Assembly (NCBI RefSeq): GCF_000499385.1 | Contig: NW_013655072.1 | Span: 2,542 to 47,541 of the forward strand | DNA from: Eimeria necatrix | Taxonomy: Eukaryota > Apicomplexa > Conoidasida > Eucoccidiorida > Eimeriidae | DNA length: 45,000 nucleotides | Direction of reading: 5' to 3' | Position numbers and translations under genes: made by a program | In this document: one piece after another, positions 22,525 to 33,300 of the stretch | How the letters are laid out: the number at the start of each line of letters is the position of its first letter | Numbering within the stretch: the first letter of the stretch is position 1 | The notes under the pieces: generated by a model | What the model was told of the DNA's origin: nothing | What the model saw: the letters and a program-made list of their open reading frames with translations, nothing else | The model's database searches: none

Positions 22525-24765
22525 TTATTGGCGGCCGCTCCGAATACGTCCACCCAGGCGGCCAACGCCCGCTTCGTCCTGGCCTTCCGTCCTGCGAAAG
22601 CGAAAGCTTGCGCCCCCCAGACTGCCCGGGAAGTCGCTGCTTGCAGTGACGGGACTCTCTATAGATTCGGCTGGCGCTTGTGGAAAAGGCGACCAGGGGG
22701 GTATGCCGCCATCCCCAAAAAGACTGTAGTCCGTTTCTTGCATAGATGCAGGTCCCTCTAACCACATGTAATCCTCTTGAAGCTCAGCAGATCTCTGCAG
22801 CTGCAGCCTGCTCTGACGCTCTTCTTGAGAACGCGCACGCGTCTCCAGCCACGCAGACGGCTCAGCTACATCCATCCGCTGCACCAGAGGCGAGTGCATC
22901 AAATGCGCTGTAGCAGCTACATCCGTCCGCTGCATCAGAGGCGCTTGCATCAAATGCGCTGTAGCAGTCTGTCCTGCAGAGACGTGCTGTGCTGATGAGC
23001 TGCCTTGAAAAAAAGGTGCACCATACGAAGCAGCTGACATCTGGAAGGGTCTTGCAGAGGAAGCGTAGGCCCCGGGATAATATGGGCTCCCATGTAGAGC
23101 TCCCCCTCTTGCTGCTGGCGACCAAAACACCGACATGCCAACGGCTGACAAAAAGGTCTGCGGAGAGACAAACTGCGGCGGTTGTTCAACAGGCCTCCCG
23201 GCAAATCTGTCTGTGGTGGGGGGCATCAAAGCTGGCCCAGCACTTGCACCTTGCTCAAGCAACCAGTCAGACCAAGGCGGTGAAGCTTCACCTTGCAGCG
23301 TATCATCCGGGTCCGTATCTATGTTCGCTTCCGAGGTTCTGTCCTCATAGGAAGCTTGAATTGCTTGAGACAATGCACCTTGTAGCAGTTCGTTACCGGC
23401 AAGCCTACTCAGCGACTCAAACTCACCACTTCCCTCTTCAGTCTGCTCCTCCATTGCGCTGCCATCACTCTCACGCTTCCATGCACTTCCTTGTCCACGT
23501 TGTAGAAGTCCGCCAGCGGCCCTTACAGCTGCACTTATCTGGCTCTGCAGTTCTTTAACTGGCAGAATCTTACCTTTCGACAATTTAAAGTGCTCCCGAC
23601 CAAAAAACACATACAGACGCGTACGCTTCTGGCACTCTAGTATGTGTGCCCGAAGTGAACCATCCCTTGCGAGGTAGTCGGCGTGGACATGGTAAAGAGC
23701 CTTCAAAACACCGAGCTGCTGTACTAATACGCTAGCCGGCAGCTTCCTCAGCGATAAGCTTTGCTGGAGCCGATGTAGCCCCCTCAGAACGCCCAAACAA
23801 TTCCTTAATACTGTGTCGGAAGTTGCCAGTATGCTTATCATTTTCTTTTTGTATTTAGTGGGGGTCTTTTCTTGATCAATAAGTCTTGGCTTCTTAATCT
23901 CACGAATTAAAACGATAAGCTCACGAAGCGCGATACGATCGCCTTCATTGCCTTCGTCGTCCCCACCGCGTTCAAGCGACTGCTTCGCCAACTGGATGAG
24001 ACAGTCACCTACGGCGCTCCTCGTAGGCTCTATATCTTCCTTAACTAATGTAAGTGCTCCCAAATCCAAGGCAAGCAACCTCACCACATGGAATGTAAAA
24101 TACAGGCGTTGCCTGCACGTCATGACTGTCAGAAGAGACCCACACAACCTCGTCGCTTGTACGATCCGACCAAACGTCCGCAACAGAAACTCCCTTTCAC
24201 ATGTTGGCATGTTTCGATTTACCCACAAGTGCAAGTCATGCGTCTTCGAGCTATCTGGGGAAGAGCCACCGCCCGCAACGTCTCCGGAAGTTCCCTGTAC
24301 CGCTTGGCCGGCAAAGTATCCTTCGTCGCGTGGTAGTCCGACATTCCCTTGAGATTGGAAAGCCTGTTGAGGCGGTGACATTCGCTGTTCCTGCAGGAGT
24401 GACTGCACCAAACGTTGTGCCCAACCCCCCGTCTCCCCGTCATCATCTTCTTCATCGTCATGTAAGAAATCTGAGCGGCATGGTCCATATCCACCAGCTG
24501 CAAGGGATCTGGCAGGTGAAGCCTGCTGACGCCCAGCCCCTATAGAACGGAAACATAGCAGCAGAACATACGCTACTGCTAACGAGCTGAAAACTGCGCA
24601 GAGTCGAGGAGCCAGAGACAATGGAAACAACTTGCTTTTGGGAGCGCGCTGGACAAAAAACGACCCATCCGCGGAGCTCTGGACAGCATTTCTCCTTGAA
24701 TGTGAATGAGTGGAGGCAGAGGAAGACAGGTCGTGCCTGAACTCCTCAAGCGACAGTTGATTCAT
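22525..24765 (-). CDS. Tandem family gene 6: 746-residue putative membrane-anchored or secreted protein
   Basis: The frame is open to an upstream Met at 24870, but ATG 24765 is chosen: the conserved leader abuts it and the product then starts MNQLSLEEFRHDL like its paralogues. Hydrophobic segment about 55-75; R86-S-L-A-A with C96; linker with an MSPPQQAFQ stretch shared with gene 7; helical domain from LHLW (about 178) to about 420. The tail includes a 17-residue tandem duplication (TAHLM...MDVA, about residues 601-634) and roughly three copies of the 14-residue WLQxPAPxQEExYS unit before FGDGGIPPWSPF. Genes 6 and 7 form the closest pair in this part of the array. The product ends in SGRQ like gene 3. 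Function unknown. Confidence 0.86.
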   Translation of the reverse strand: MNQLSLEEFRHDLSSSASTHSHSRRNAVQSSADGSFFVQRAPKSKLFPLSLAPRLCAVFSSLAVAYVLLLCFRSIGAGRQQASPARSLAAGGYGPCRSDFLHDDEEDDDGETGGWAQRLVQSLLQEQRMSPPQQAFQSQGNVGLPRDEGYFAGQAVQGTSGDVAGGGSSPDSSKTHDLHLWVNRNMPTCEREFLLRTFGRIVQATRLCGSLLTVMTCRQRLYFTFHVVRLLALDLGALTLVKEDIEPTRSAVGDCLIQLAKQSLERGGDDEGNEGDRIALRELIVLIREIKKPRLIDQEKTPTKYKKKMISILATSDTVLRNCLGVLRGLHRLQQSLSLRKLPASVLVQQLGVLKALYHVHADYLARDGSLRAHILECQKRTRLYVFFGREHFKLSKGKILPVKELQSQISAAVRAAGGLLQRGQGSAWKRESDGSAMEEQTEEGSGEFESLSRLAGNELLQGALSQAIQASYEDRTSEANIDTDPDDTLQGEASPPWSDWLLEQGASAGPALMPPTTDRFAGRPVEQPPQFVSPQTFLSAVGMSVFWSPAARGGALHGSPYYPGAYASSARPFQMSAASYGAPFFQGSSSAQHVSAGQTATAHLMQAPLMQRTDVAATAHLMHSPLVQRMDVAEPSAWLETRARSQEERQSRLQLQRSAELQEDYMWLEGPASMQETDYSLFGDGGIPPWSPFPQAPAESIESPVTASSDFPGSLGGASFRFRRTEGQDEAGVGRLGGRIRSGRQ
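22864..22965 (-). repeat. 51-base tandem duplication in the tail of gene 6
   Basis: Two adjacent 51-base units (17 codons each) start at 22864 and 22915. They differ at a few positions and keep the frame. Confidence 0.85.
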
Positions 24766-27263
24766 TGGATCGAGCTTTGTCCCCCGCGTCTGCGGGGGAC
24801 AAGGCCGCAATTTTTGCCAGATTTCCTTTGTTTTCTGTCCGAATGCCGTCCATGTAGCGCAGGCTGGCACTATTCTAGCTGCTGTTCAGGACACTTTGCT
24901 GTTCTTTGGCCGGAACAAAGCAAGCTGTTGCTTTTTGCTGGCCCATGCTATGGTAATGCTGACGTTCAAAGCAGCTTCTGGGGCATTGTGACTCCTGTCA
25001 CCACCAGCCACGTCGGCAGTTCCCCAACCCCGAAGAGCATAAGCTTCGACAATGAACCCCAAGACCAAAAGAGAACAATGCCAAATCAGCAGAAAGCTTG
25101 TCCTAGGGACTCATGCATACAGGAAATTATGTGTAATATTTTAAAACAGTCTGTATGTTCACAGTCAGGGCGTCATAACTCCCCGAAAAAGACAGCTCAT
25201 CAAAGTACACCCAACCGAGAGAAGAATAACGGTGCGATCATAACGGAACTGCTCCTGACAAAATCTAATAATGAGAGCTTTGGGAACAAGGTCTCAAGTC
25301 GAGAGCCCAGAGCTTTCTGTGACAGCTCATGAAAACAGTCACTTTGGCACTGTTCAGCTATGAACCCTGTTCATGACGGCTGAGTTGAGTAGCGACCAAG
25401 AATCCTTACAGCTAAATAGAGTCAATCATGGGATTCTCGGCTTGTGATTGCAAGCAACGAGAAGACATAAACCTGCACTGAATTCCCAGCAAAGCGTCCG
25501 CTTTGCCGCTGGTCGTTCAGTAAAGGGAAGGACTCAAAAAGGATCCCATTCCTTGGGAGCTACGGAAGCTTCAACTGCACGTTTTTGAAGAAGACAGTCA
25601 ATAGGATAAATTTTATATCCTTATTGTGAGGGCATTACATTGGACATGAAGAACCTAACCTACTCGCAAGATACCAGGTCGAGTAGCAAAGCTGTTACTC
25701 GGTGATCGATGGTCCTTGTTCGCTGCGTATTCCTGCCTAGGCGCCGTACATATTATCCCCTGGCCCTTGTCAGCGTTAATTTGACTTAAAAATCAACACG
25801 TAAATGGTTTGCATATTTGGCAGGCTACTGGTAAGATTGCCTGCTTCCAGCAGGTTGTCTCGAAGCACTTCTGCTGGTGGCATGCGGCGTTACGCCGTAT
25901 CGCCCTTTTGGTGTGCCTTCTGGTGCCCTTTTAGTGTGCCTTCTGGTGTTTTCGTTTGCTTATGCAAGAAAAATATGGAAACTCTAGTTTTCTTTTTAAA
26001 ACCGTACACCTTGGCCTTGAAATGCGTCGCACACTGAGGACACGCTACACCTATACCTCCAAGTGGAGTAGGATTAGCATAGGGAAATAAATAATTGGTT
26101 CGCACTGTAATGGCCTGCACCACATTCTGTTCGTGCGGCATTCCTGCTCAAGTGAGATGCCAAACTTGATCATGTACTATAGGGCGCCGTCCCCCTATCT
26201 TACGGACTGGCAATATCGGCCGTGCATCGTTTAGGACGAAGGCACTCTGCAGTGGCCCAATTAGCAATATGGCTCCTCTAAAGTACATTACATTCCGCAG
26301 TCAATGCTTCAGAGGCACGTAAACTGGCGCCATACATTTATGCGCGCATTTGTGAGCCCTTCTTTCATTCTAATGGCGCCATCGGCGTCCACCCTGCCGT
26401 TCCTTCATCCGGGCGAAAAGTGTGCACTGACGTGCCTAGTCATTGTTTTTTTCATGTGGTTCTGCCGCTTTTTACTCAAAATGCCCCCGGCGTAAGTTGT
26501 ACTAGTGAGGTATTTGACGAGTTCATGGATTCCGTTCAATGCATAATACTCACATGGCTACTTATGCAGCGCCTAGTTCCGGAAGATACGCCTAGCTTTT
26601 GCTACCGCTCCACGTGGTTGTTCTTCTAAAAAACTTCTTGAAAGACGCAAGTGAGGCTGTGTCTCCTATGCGCACCCATGGAGCATCCGCTGGAAAACCA
26701 AGAACTGAAAAAAAACGTCCTTCTGAAACATTTAAAATGTCGAACAAATCAACATGAACGACGGCAACATAAATTTCATTAGAATGGATGGCACACGTGT
26801 CAAAGACAGTACTTTGGCGTGCTCGACTACTGCAACGCACACTAACATCAAGGCAGAAGACAGCAATCATGTATGAAGCCTTATGCGCAACACGAAACAC
26901 TATTGCGCTCAGCGCGGTCCAAAAAATTCCCTGAACGGAAAACTGCAGACCAATTGTAAGCCTGCATCGTCCAGGGCGCTGCACAAGTCACAAGCAGAAC
27001 AACATTGAAATGCAGTGGTACAGAAGGCAATCAAGCATAAAAATTGAGACTCAGGCCTGTGAGGCCCGTAAAGAATGTAGAGTTACCTATATGGTGGCTT
27101 ACGGGCCTTTGGTATCGACGTGGGCCATAGCACAACCAGTGGTCTCAATATGCGATTTTACCCGCCGTACAAGAGACGCCTGTAGCACCGTCTTTAAAAC
27201 AAGTCAGTATCAACTCGCAGCTCCTCAGGTCGTCTTGTCATATGCTGGGGGAATAACGATGTT
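24766..27263. other. Spacer between genes 6 and 7
   Basis: No supported gene. The leader of gene 6 is at the left end. About 26500-26590 resembles the spacer blocks at 3150 and 8210 (ACTCAGATGGCTAC-like words). A short repeat of GTGTGCCTTCTGGTG lies at about 25911-25950. Confidence 0.6.
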
Positions 27264-30200
27264 TCATTGTTGGCTAATCTGAGTATGCTTGGGCGGATGG
27301 CTACCCAGTGCTTCATCTTGGCCAAAGGACCCAGTGTCAAACCACTCAGAGTTTCCAGCGGCGCTTCGGTTTGGAGCGCCCGCTAGAGCCTGTGAAAAAG
27401 GTGACCAGGGAGGTACACCTCCACCGCTGAAAAAACTGTAAAACGCATCTTGAGGTGCAGGCGCTTGCGGCCGCTTATCCCCTTCCAGAGAAGGTGCGCC
27501 TGCTTGCTGCCCGCCGGCATTCTTTTGTGGAAGATGTGCACGCGTCAGCAGACCCCTGTCCTCCTCTTCTTTTCCAGCCACAGGTGCCTGCGACCCGCTG
27601 TAAAAATAGTATTGAAGAGGTGCAGGTGATTGCAGCCACCTGTTTCTCTCTTCTCCAGGAAGTGTAATTCTCTGCTGCCAATTCCCTTCTTGAGGAACTG
27701 CAGTTGGCTGCAACACTCCGTACTGTTGAAGAAGCGCAGGCGCCCGCAACCAGTTTTGCTGCGCCCTCTCAAAAAGAGCAGTTGTCTGCTGCCGTCTACA
27801 AACGTCCAACTGACATGGAGCTGTGTGTTGCAGCACGTTTTCACTTTCTGTAAGTGCAGTTCTCTGCAGCCACTTGTAGCCCTCATTTGCAAAAAGTGCA
27901 GTTCTCTGCACCTGCCTGTCATCCCCTTTTTGAAGAAGTGTAGGTACCTGCTGCCACCTGTACTCATCTGTAATGAAGGCACTTGTATTATGCCAGGCGT
28001 AATCCTCTTCGCGAACAGGTGCAGTTGTCTGCGGCCGCACGTAATCCCTCTGTCTAGCAGTTGCAGTTGCTTGCAACCCACTGTGGTCCTTTACTTGAAG
28101 GGGAGCAGTTGTCTGCAAACCACTGTAATCCTCTCCTTGGACATGTGAAAGTGTCGGCAGCCAATGCCACTTCTCTTGCTGAACAGGTGCAGCGGTGTCA
28201 TGCACACTGTAACCCTCTTCTTGAACAGGCGCAATTCCATGCAGCCAGGTATAACCCTCGTCTTCAAGGGGTGCAGTACTCTGCTGCCTCCTGTGGTCCT
28301 GTACTGTAGGAGTTGCTGGTGTTTGCAACCACCCGCAGTCCCTCTCCTCAAGAGCTGCAGGTGTCTGCATCCAGTTGCAAATTTTTTCCTTAGAGGATAC
28401 AGGCGACTCTAAACGTTCAGACGGCGCAACTGCACCCATTGCAAGGACGGCAGTAGACTGCGCTATATGCGCGCTAGAACTATTTTCGGGAAAACTGTAT
28501 TGCCCTGATGAACTGGCATGATTGGCGCTTCCAGATTTTTGCGTGACTGATGGATACGTAGGTCTTTGCGACGGAGTAGCCAACCCGGAAGAATCTAGGT
28601 GTCCAACTAAAACTTCCTGTTCTGCTGCACTCGACCCAGACACTGACGGAACAACTGGTGACTGGGAAGCTTTCGTAGAAACGAGCGGTGGCGATTGCTC
28701 AACATCCTTCTCGGCAAACGTCCCTGTGGGGGGAGGCTTCAGAGCTGGCCCAGAACTTGCACCTTGTTCAGGCAACCTGCCGGCCAACGGTGATGGAGCT
28801 TTACCTTGCGGCGAATCCTCCGCCGCCGCTTCTCCACTCACCGCTTCTCCACTCACCGCTTCTCCACTCACCGCCAAAGTTTTGGACTCACAGGAAGACT
28901 CAATTGTTTGAGATAATGCTCCTTGTATCGGTTCAGGACTCAGCGGCTCACTTAGCTGCTCAGGCTTACTATCTTCCTCTGCAGTCTGCCCTTCCGTTGA
29001 GTCGACAGCACTGTCAAGCCCCAATGCGCTTTCTTGTTCAGGCCGTAGAAGTCCCCCAGCGACCCTAACAGCCTCCTCTACCTGTGTGTATAACTCTTTG
29101 ACTGGGACAATCCTTCCTCTCGACAGCTCGTAGTGTTCGTGACGGAAAAGTGCATACACGCGTGTACGTTTCTGACACTCCAGCATGTGTGCTCGAAGCG
29201 AGCCGTCTCTTGCAACATAATTAGCGTGAACATGATAGAGCGCCTTTATAACTTCCAGCTGCTGCGCTACTACTTCGGTAGGCAACTTCTTTAGCGACGA
29301 ATCTTCGTGAAACACTAGTAGCCCTTGCAGAACGCCCACGCATTTCCTCAATATCACGTCAGCAGTTGCCATTATGCTTATCATCTTCTTTTTGTACTTA
29401 TGAGGGGCCTTTTCCCTCTTCACATACCACGGCTGCTTTACCTCGTTGACCAAACGAATCAGTTCCCGAAGCAAAGCGCGATCGCCTTCCCTGTTCTTGT
29501 CGTCCCCACTGCGTTCAAGCGACTGCATCGCCAACTGGATGAGAGAGTCACCTACGGCGATTCTCATAGGCTCTATATCCCTACTAACCAATGAAAATGA
29601 TCCTAATTCCAAGGCGAGTAACCTGACCACCTGGAATGCCGTCTGCAGTTGTTGCTTGCGCGTTAAGACTGGCAGTAGTGACGCACATAACTTCGTCGCT
29701 TCTAGCATTTGCCTAAGCATGCGTATAAGATATTTCCTGTCGTCTGAAGGCATGTTCCAATGCGCCCACAAGTGCAAGTCCTGCGTCTTCCAATTCCCTG
29801 TGGAAGAGCCTTTGCGGGAAACGTCTCCAGAAGTCCCCTGTACCGCTTGGCCGGCAACGTACCCTCCGGCGCGCGGTAGTCCGACATTCCCTTGGAATTG
29901 CAAAGCCTGTTGAGGCGGTGGCATTCGCTGTCCCTGCAGGAGTGACTGCACGAAACGTTGTGTCGCTCCCCCCGTTGCCCCGGAATCACCACCAGCATCC
30001 CCAGGTACGAAGCTTGGGCGACATGGTCCATATCCACCAGCTGCAAGGGATCTAGCAGGTGAAGCCTGTTGACGCCCAGCCTCTATAGAACGGAAACATA
30101 GCAGCAGAACGTACGCTACTGCCAACGAGCTGAAAACTACGCCGAGTCGAGGAGCCCACGATGGTGGGAACGGTTTGTTCTTGGAGCGGCGTTGAAAAAA

Positions 30201-30320
30201 ACGGAATCTACCAGCTAAGCCATCGCCACTCCTTCTCCGTAAATCTGCAGAGGAACCATGATGAGTGCCGCCAGTAGTCGGCAGATCATGCCCGAGCTGC
30301 GCGCGCGGCTGTAGGTTCAT
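27264..30320 (-). CDS. Tandem family gene 7: 1018-residue putative membrane-anchored or secreted protein with a 14-residue repeat array
   Basis: Longest copy and right-hand end of the visible array. One frame from ATG 30320 (MNLQPRAQLGHDL). Hydrophobic segment about 58-79; R90-S-L-A-A and C100; linker with MPPPQQALQ shared with gene 6; helical domain from LHLW (about 182) to about 425. The tail carries VSGEA three times (about 484-498), then about 23 degenerate copies of a 14-residue unit with consensus WLQTPAPLQEEGYS (about 649-962). The last unit runs into FSGGGVPPWSPF, matching the C-terminal motif of the other copies. The tail is predicted to be disordered and Gln/Thr/Pro-rich, with aromatic residues at unit boundaries. 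The array is far longer than in any other copy here. Function unknown. Confidence 0.87.
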   Translation of the reverse strand: MNLQPRAQLGHDLPTTGGTHHGSSADLRRRSGDGLAGRFRFFQRRSKNKPFPPSWAPRLGVVFSSLAVAYVLLLCFRSIEAGRQQASPARSLAAGGYGPCRPSFVPGDAGGDSGATGGATQRFVQSLLQGQRMPPPQQALQFQGNVGLPRAGGYVAGQAVQGTSGDVSRKGSSTGNWKTQDLHLWAHWNMPSDDRKYLIRMLRQMLEATKLCASLLPVLTRKQQLQTAFQVVRLLALELGSFSLVSRDIEPMRIAVGDSLIQLAMQSLERSGDDKNREGDRALLRELIRLVNEVKQPWYVKREKAPHKYKKKMISIMATADVILRKCVGVLQGLLVFHEDSSLKKLPTEVVAQQLEVIKALYHVHANYVARDGSLRAHMLECQKRTRVYALFRHEHYELSRGRIVPVKELYTQVEEAVRVAGGLLRPEQESALGLDSAVDSTEGQTAEEDSKPEQLSEPLSPEPIQGALSQTIESSCESKTLAVSGEAVSGEAVSGEAAAEDSPQGKAPSPLAGRLPEQGASSGPALKPPPTGTFAEKDVEQSPPLVSTKASQSPVVPSVSGSSAAEQEVLVGHLDSSGLATPSQRPTYPSVTQKSGSANHASSSGQYSFPENSSSAHIAQSTAVLAMGAVAPSERLESPVSSKEKICNWMQTPAALEERDCGWLQTPATPTVQDHRRQQSTAPLEDEGYTWLHGIAPVQEEGYSVHDTAAPVQQEKWHWLPTLSHVQGEDYSGLQTTAPLQVKDHSGLQATATARQRDYVRPQTTAPVREEDYAWHNTSAFITDEYRWQQVPTLLQKGDDRQVQRTALFANEGYKWLQRTALTESENVLQHTAPCQLDVCRRQQTTALFERAQQNWLRAPALLQQYGVLQPTAVPQEGNWQQRITLPGEERNRWLQSPAPLQYYFYSGSQAPVAGKEEEDRGLLTRAHLPQKNAGGQQAGAPSLEGDKRPQAPAPQDAFYSFFSGGGVPPWSPFSQALAGAPNRSAAGNSEWFDTGSFGQDEALGSHPPKHTQISQQ
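27435..28376 (-). repeat. Coding minisatellite: about 23 degenerate 42-base (14-residue) units in gene 7
   Basis: Each unit reads roughly W/G/R-L/Q-Q-x-x-A-P-x-x-x-E-x-x-Y/R. Most are 14 residues and a few are 11-13. All length changes are multiples of three, so the frame is preserved across about 940 bases. Confidence 0.85.
28827..28871 (-). repeat. Three identical 15-base units coding VSGEA in gene 7
   Basis: The 15-base word CGCTTCTCCACTCAC is repeated three times without change, which suggests a recent slippage event. Confidence 0.9.
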
Positions 30321-33300
30321 TGGACAAAGTTTCGTCCCTCATGCAAGCGAAAATGGATCTCAGTAACTGCCAGCGAACTTTTGCGCATCCAGTGCAGACT
30401 GGCAATATTTGTGGCTGCCGCTGAGAACTGTTCTGTCGCTGGTCACTAGCGAGAAAAATACCCAGACGGGACAGATGAACGTATTGGACTCGCTTGCAGC
30501 GCGGTGCAACGCTGTTTATCCAAATGTCCTTGTTTCTTCCCCAAAAGGCAAAGAATTTCGTGGAGTGGAATCAGCTCCTGAGTACCATGCTTACTATTAG
30601 TAGCAATGCCATTGATTCCCCCGCAGCGAAGACGTGCATGACGGCATGGTCACGACGAAACAGCTCTTCCTGCGTCTTGTAAAAAACTTTAGAGTAACGT
30701 TTAAAAGCCTTCTCACATGTTTTAGTTAGTGATCGCTGTTGAAAGGATCTAGCACCGTGAGCCTTCTCGGACTTTAAGGAGCCCAATGGCGGCCCTGCTC
30801 AGCGATTTGAGCGGTGCTGAGCAGTGTTTAGCACCCAAGCCAGAATGTTTATATATTTGTTTTCGAATACCAAACCAGTGGGAATCCTTATGTTGCAACG
30901 TATTTATTGGTAAACTCCCGTGCTATCTCTGCTTCGCTCTCCGGCGCCTCGATGAAGATTATATCGCGGATTTTGACAAACTGTGGCGACTACATCCTTC
31001 GTATCTCAAGCTACCAAACTTCCGCAACAAGCTTTTTCCAATTTTGAGCGTTTGCGCTGCCAAAGCACTGCAGGAATCTTTTTCATGCCTCCCAAGTGAG
31101 CAGTGATTGCTAGTGTTCTACAACGCATCCTGTGTTGCCATCCATCCTAGACGTGGGCCCAGAGCTGCTTCCGAGTCTCGCTTATGCGAGTGAAGCATTT
31201 ACTTGGAGTAGGATGAGTTTAGCACGAGTTGAGCGGGCAGCTCGGACTACATGAGCTCAAGAAAGGTGTGGCATGTTTGTATGTACTCATTCCACTAGTA
31301 CATACGGCTGCCTATCGAGCCTTGCAGCACTGCGACGATTGAAGTAATAGCGGCATGCAGTTGCCATCCACCTCGCTGCTCTGCAACAATGTTCCGGGAC
31401 CATGCCTATCTTTGCCAGTCTGTGATGCTGTACTCTATGCAGTTGCCGCAAAGCTTCCTCCACACAGTACGTGTGCCACAGGCAACTAGAAAGAATGAGA
31501 CGGATATTTTCAAAAAGCAGCTTCAGCGGAGGCCAATATACCCCATCGAGCGGCCAGCTAGTAAAGCCAGGGGCCAAGGAAGTTGCAAAGTTCTGCTGCG
31601 ACCCGAAGGTCAGCAGCAGCTGCTTAGGATTAGACGAGCACTGTAAGTGCCAAACGAAGTTCGAGCCCTTCTCGTGCTCATAGCAATAACTAAGGTACCC
31701 ACCTCTGTTGTCCTTGCCCAGGCGGGGAAACACTATAGTAATACCATTCCTGGTGCTTTAGTCTCCTGGGGCTATAACAACAAATATTCTGCTGCATTAT
31801 ATGACAAATTACAACCATGGAACGGGTCAACTGCCGACTCGCACGAGGAAACGCGTTTGCGATGTGGCTCACTTGTTGCGCACGAGCACACTACGAAGGA
31901 TTTAACCTTCCCAAGCGTTTCTTGGAGGCCTTTTAGAGACATTAATGTGCATTGGGCAGATACTGAACACTACCTTCTGATTAGGAACTGTGCAAGCTAT
32001 TCACCTACCGCTTAAGCAGTGTTTGAGGATGGCAATGTTTGAGGTGCGGGCGGCGAGAGGCACAGAGAGCCTTTTTGGAGGAGCCAGGCAGTAGCCATAC
32101 CTGCCAAACTGCATTCAAAAGGTTTTGTTCAGTGACTTGCCCTTCTATATGCGTGCCTGTTTAGCAAGCTAGGAATGTTCTCTAAGTGGATAACCTCTGC
32201 GGAGGTCATTATAGTCATTCGCCGCTACGGGAAACTCGGGAATTCAAGCTCACCAAGGCGGACGAATTAACTTCTCAGAAAACGGATGCCTTTCACTTCC
32301 AGAATATTAGAGCTATTAATTAGCTGCCTACAAAGCGGGCTAATGATAGGTGCACAGGGGAGCCCAAATGTCCAGCCCATAATGCAGTTGACCTCTGCAG
32401 AAGGCAGCATCTGCATGCGTATCCCAGAGCCCAAGACAGGAACACACCTTCACAGAAGGCGCTTTTTGCGGGGCATGCATTGGCAGGCGCATTGCAAATG
32501 GGCCAAACCAAAAGACTTTTTGTTGGAGAGAACTGGCACATCTACGGAACAAGTGGTGCAGGTGTTTGACAAGGCCTGCACACGCAGTCTTCTACCACAC
32601 GGCGTGTGAGGAGGTAGACAAAGTGCGGTTCTTTCTAAAGTTTGTAGACTTGATATCTGCGAAGCTAGGCATGGACTAACGCTATCTAAGAGGCTTGTTA
32701 GAGCAATCTCTAGAAGGCGATCTGTTACGGTGCATCAGCAGTATCTAACGGCTACCATAGCAGTGCTAGTGGAGAGGGGCGTTTGCAAAGGCTTTTCCTG
32801 ACGCGAAAAGCAGTTTGAATGCGAGAGTGCCGCTAGTAAGACTGCACCACTAAAATCCACTTTCGGGAACAGAGAAGTAAGAAAATAAGAGCTGCAGCTT
32901 GCTGCAAGTGATTGCAGGATGTTGCACATTCCATTCAGTAGTAACTGGCCGCTAGGCAGGAAAGCTGCACTGCGAGAGTCAAAGTTTAGCAAATGGTGTT
33001 AACCGCCACACTGCGGAGGCCAGACGGGTTTACTTGAAAGTTCGAACACTTGAGATAAAGATTTGCTTAGAGGCAACTCGAATATGTGCAAGTGCTTCCA
33101 GAGTTTGCCAGAAATGCCGTTGCAACATTGGCTGGCTCTCTGAAATCTTCTGTGCAGATTTGCAACCAGAACTTGTTGCTGTGATGCGCACAAAGGAGAA
33201 CGTCTGCGAATCGCTTAAATTGACCAGCTTTGTTCTCAGATTTCCTTTTTCCAGTCCCATTGTGATTAGTTTTACCATGCATCATCTGCAGTTCCCGCTG

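Noticed and set aside
24766..24870. Upstream Met start of gene 6 at 24870 (35 extra residues)
   Set aside because: Same reason: the alignable leader ends at ATG 24765.
3805..30320. Plus-strand frames up to about 190 codons lying opposite the family genes
   Set aside because: They are antisense shadows of conserved minus-strand genes. Their similarity between copies follows from the similarity of the sense strand.
30786..31106. 106-codon plus-strand frame as a gene
   Set aside because: Lies where spacer-like words occur; no domain and no counterpart in other spacers.
31287..31733. 148-codon minus-strand frame as a gene
   Set aside because: No recognisable domain, no conserved counterpart, and unremarkable length for this base composition.
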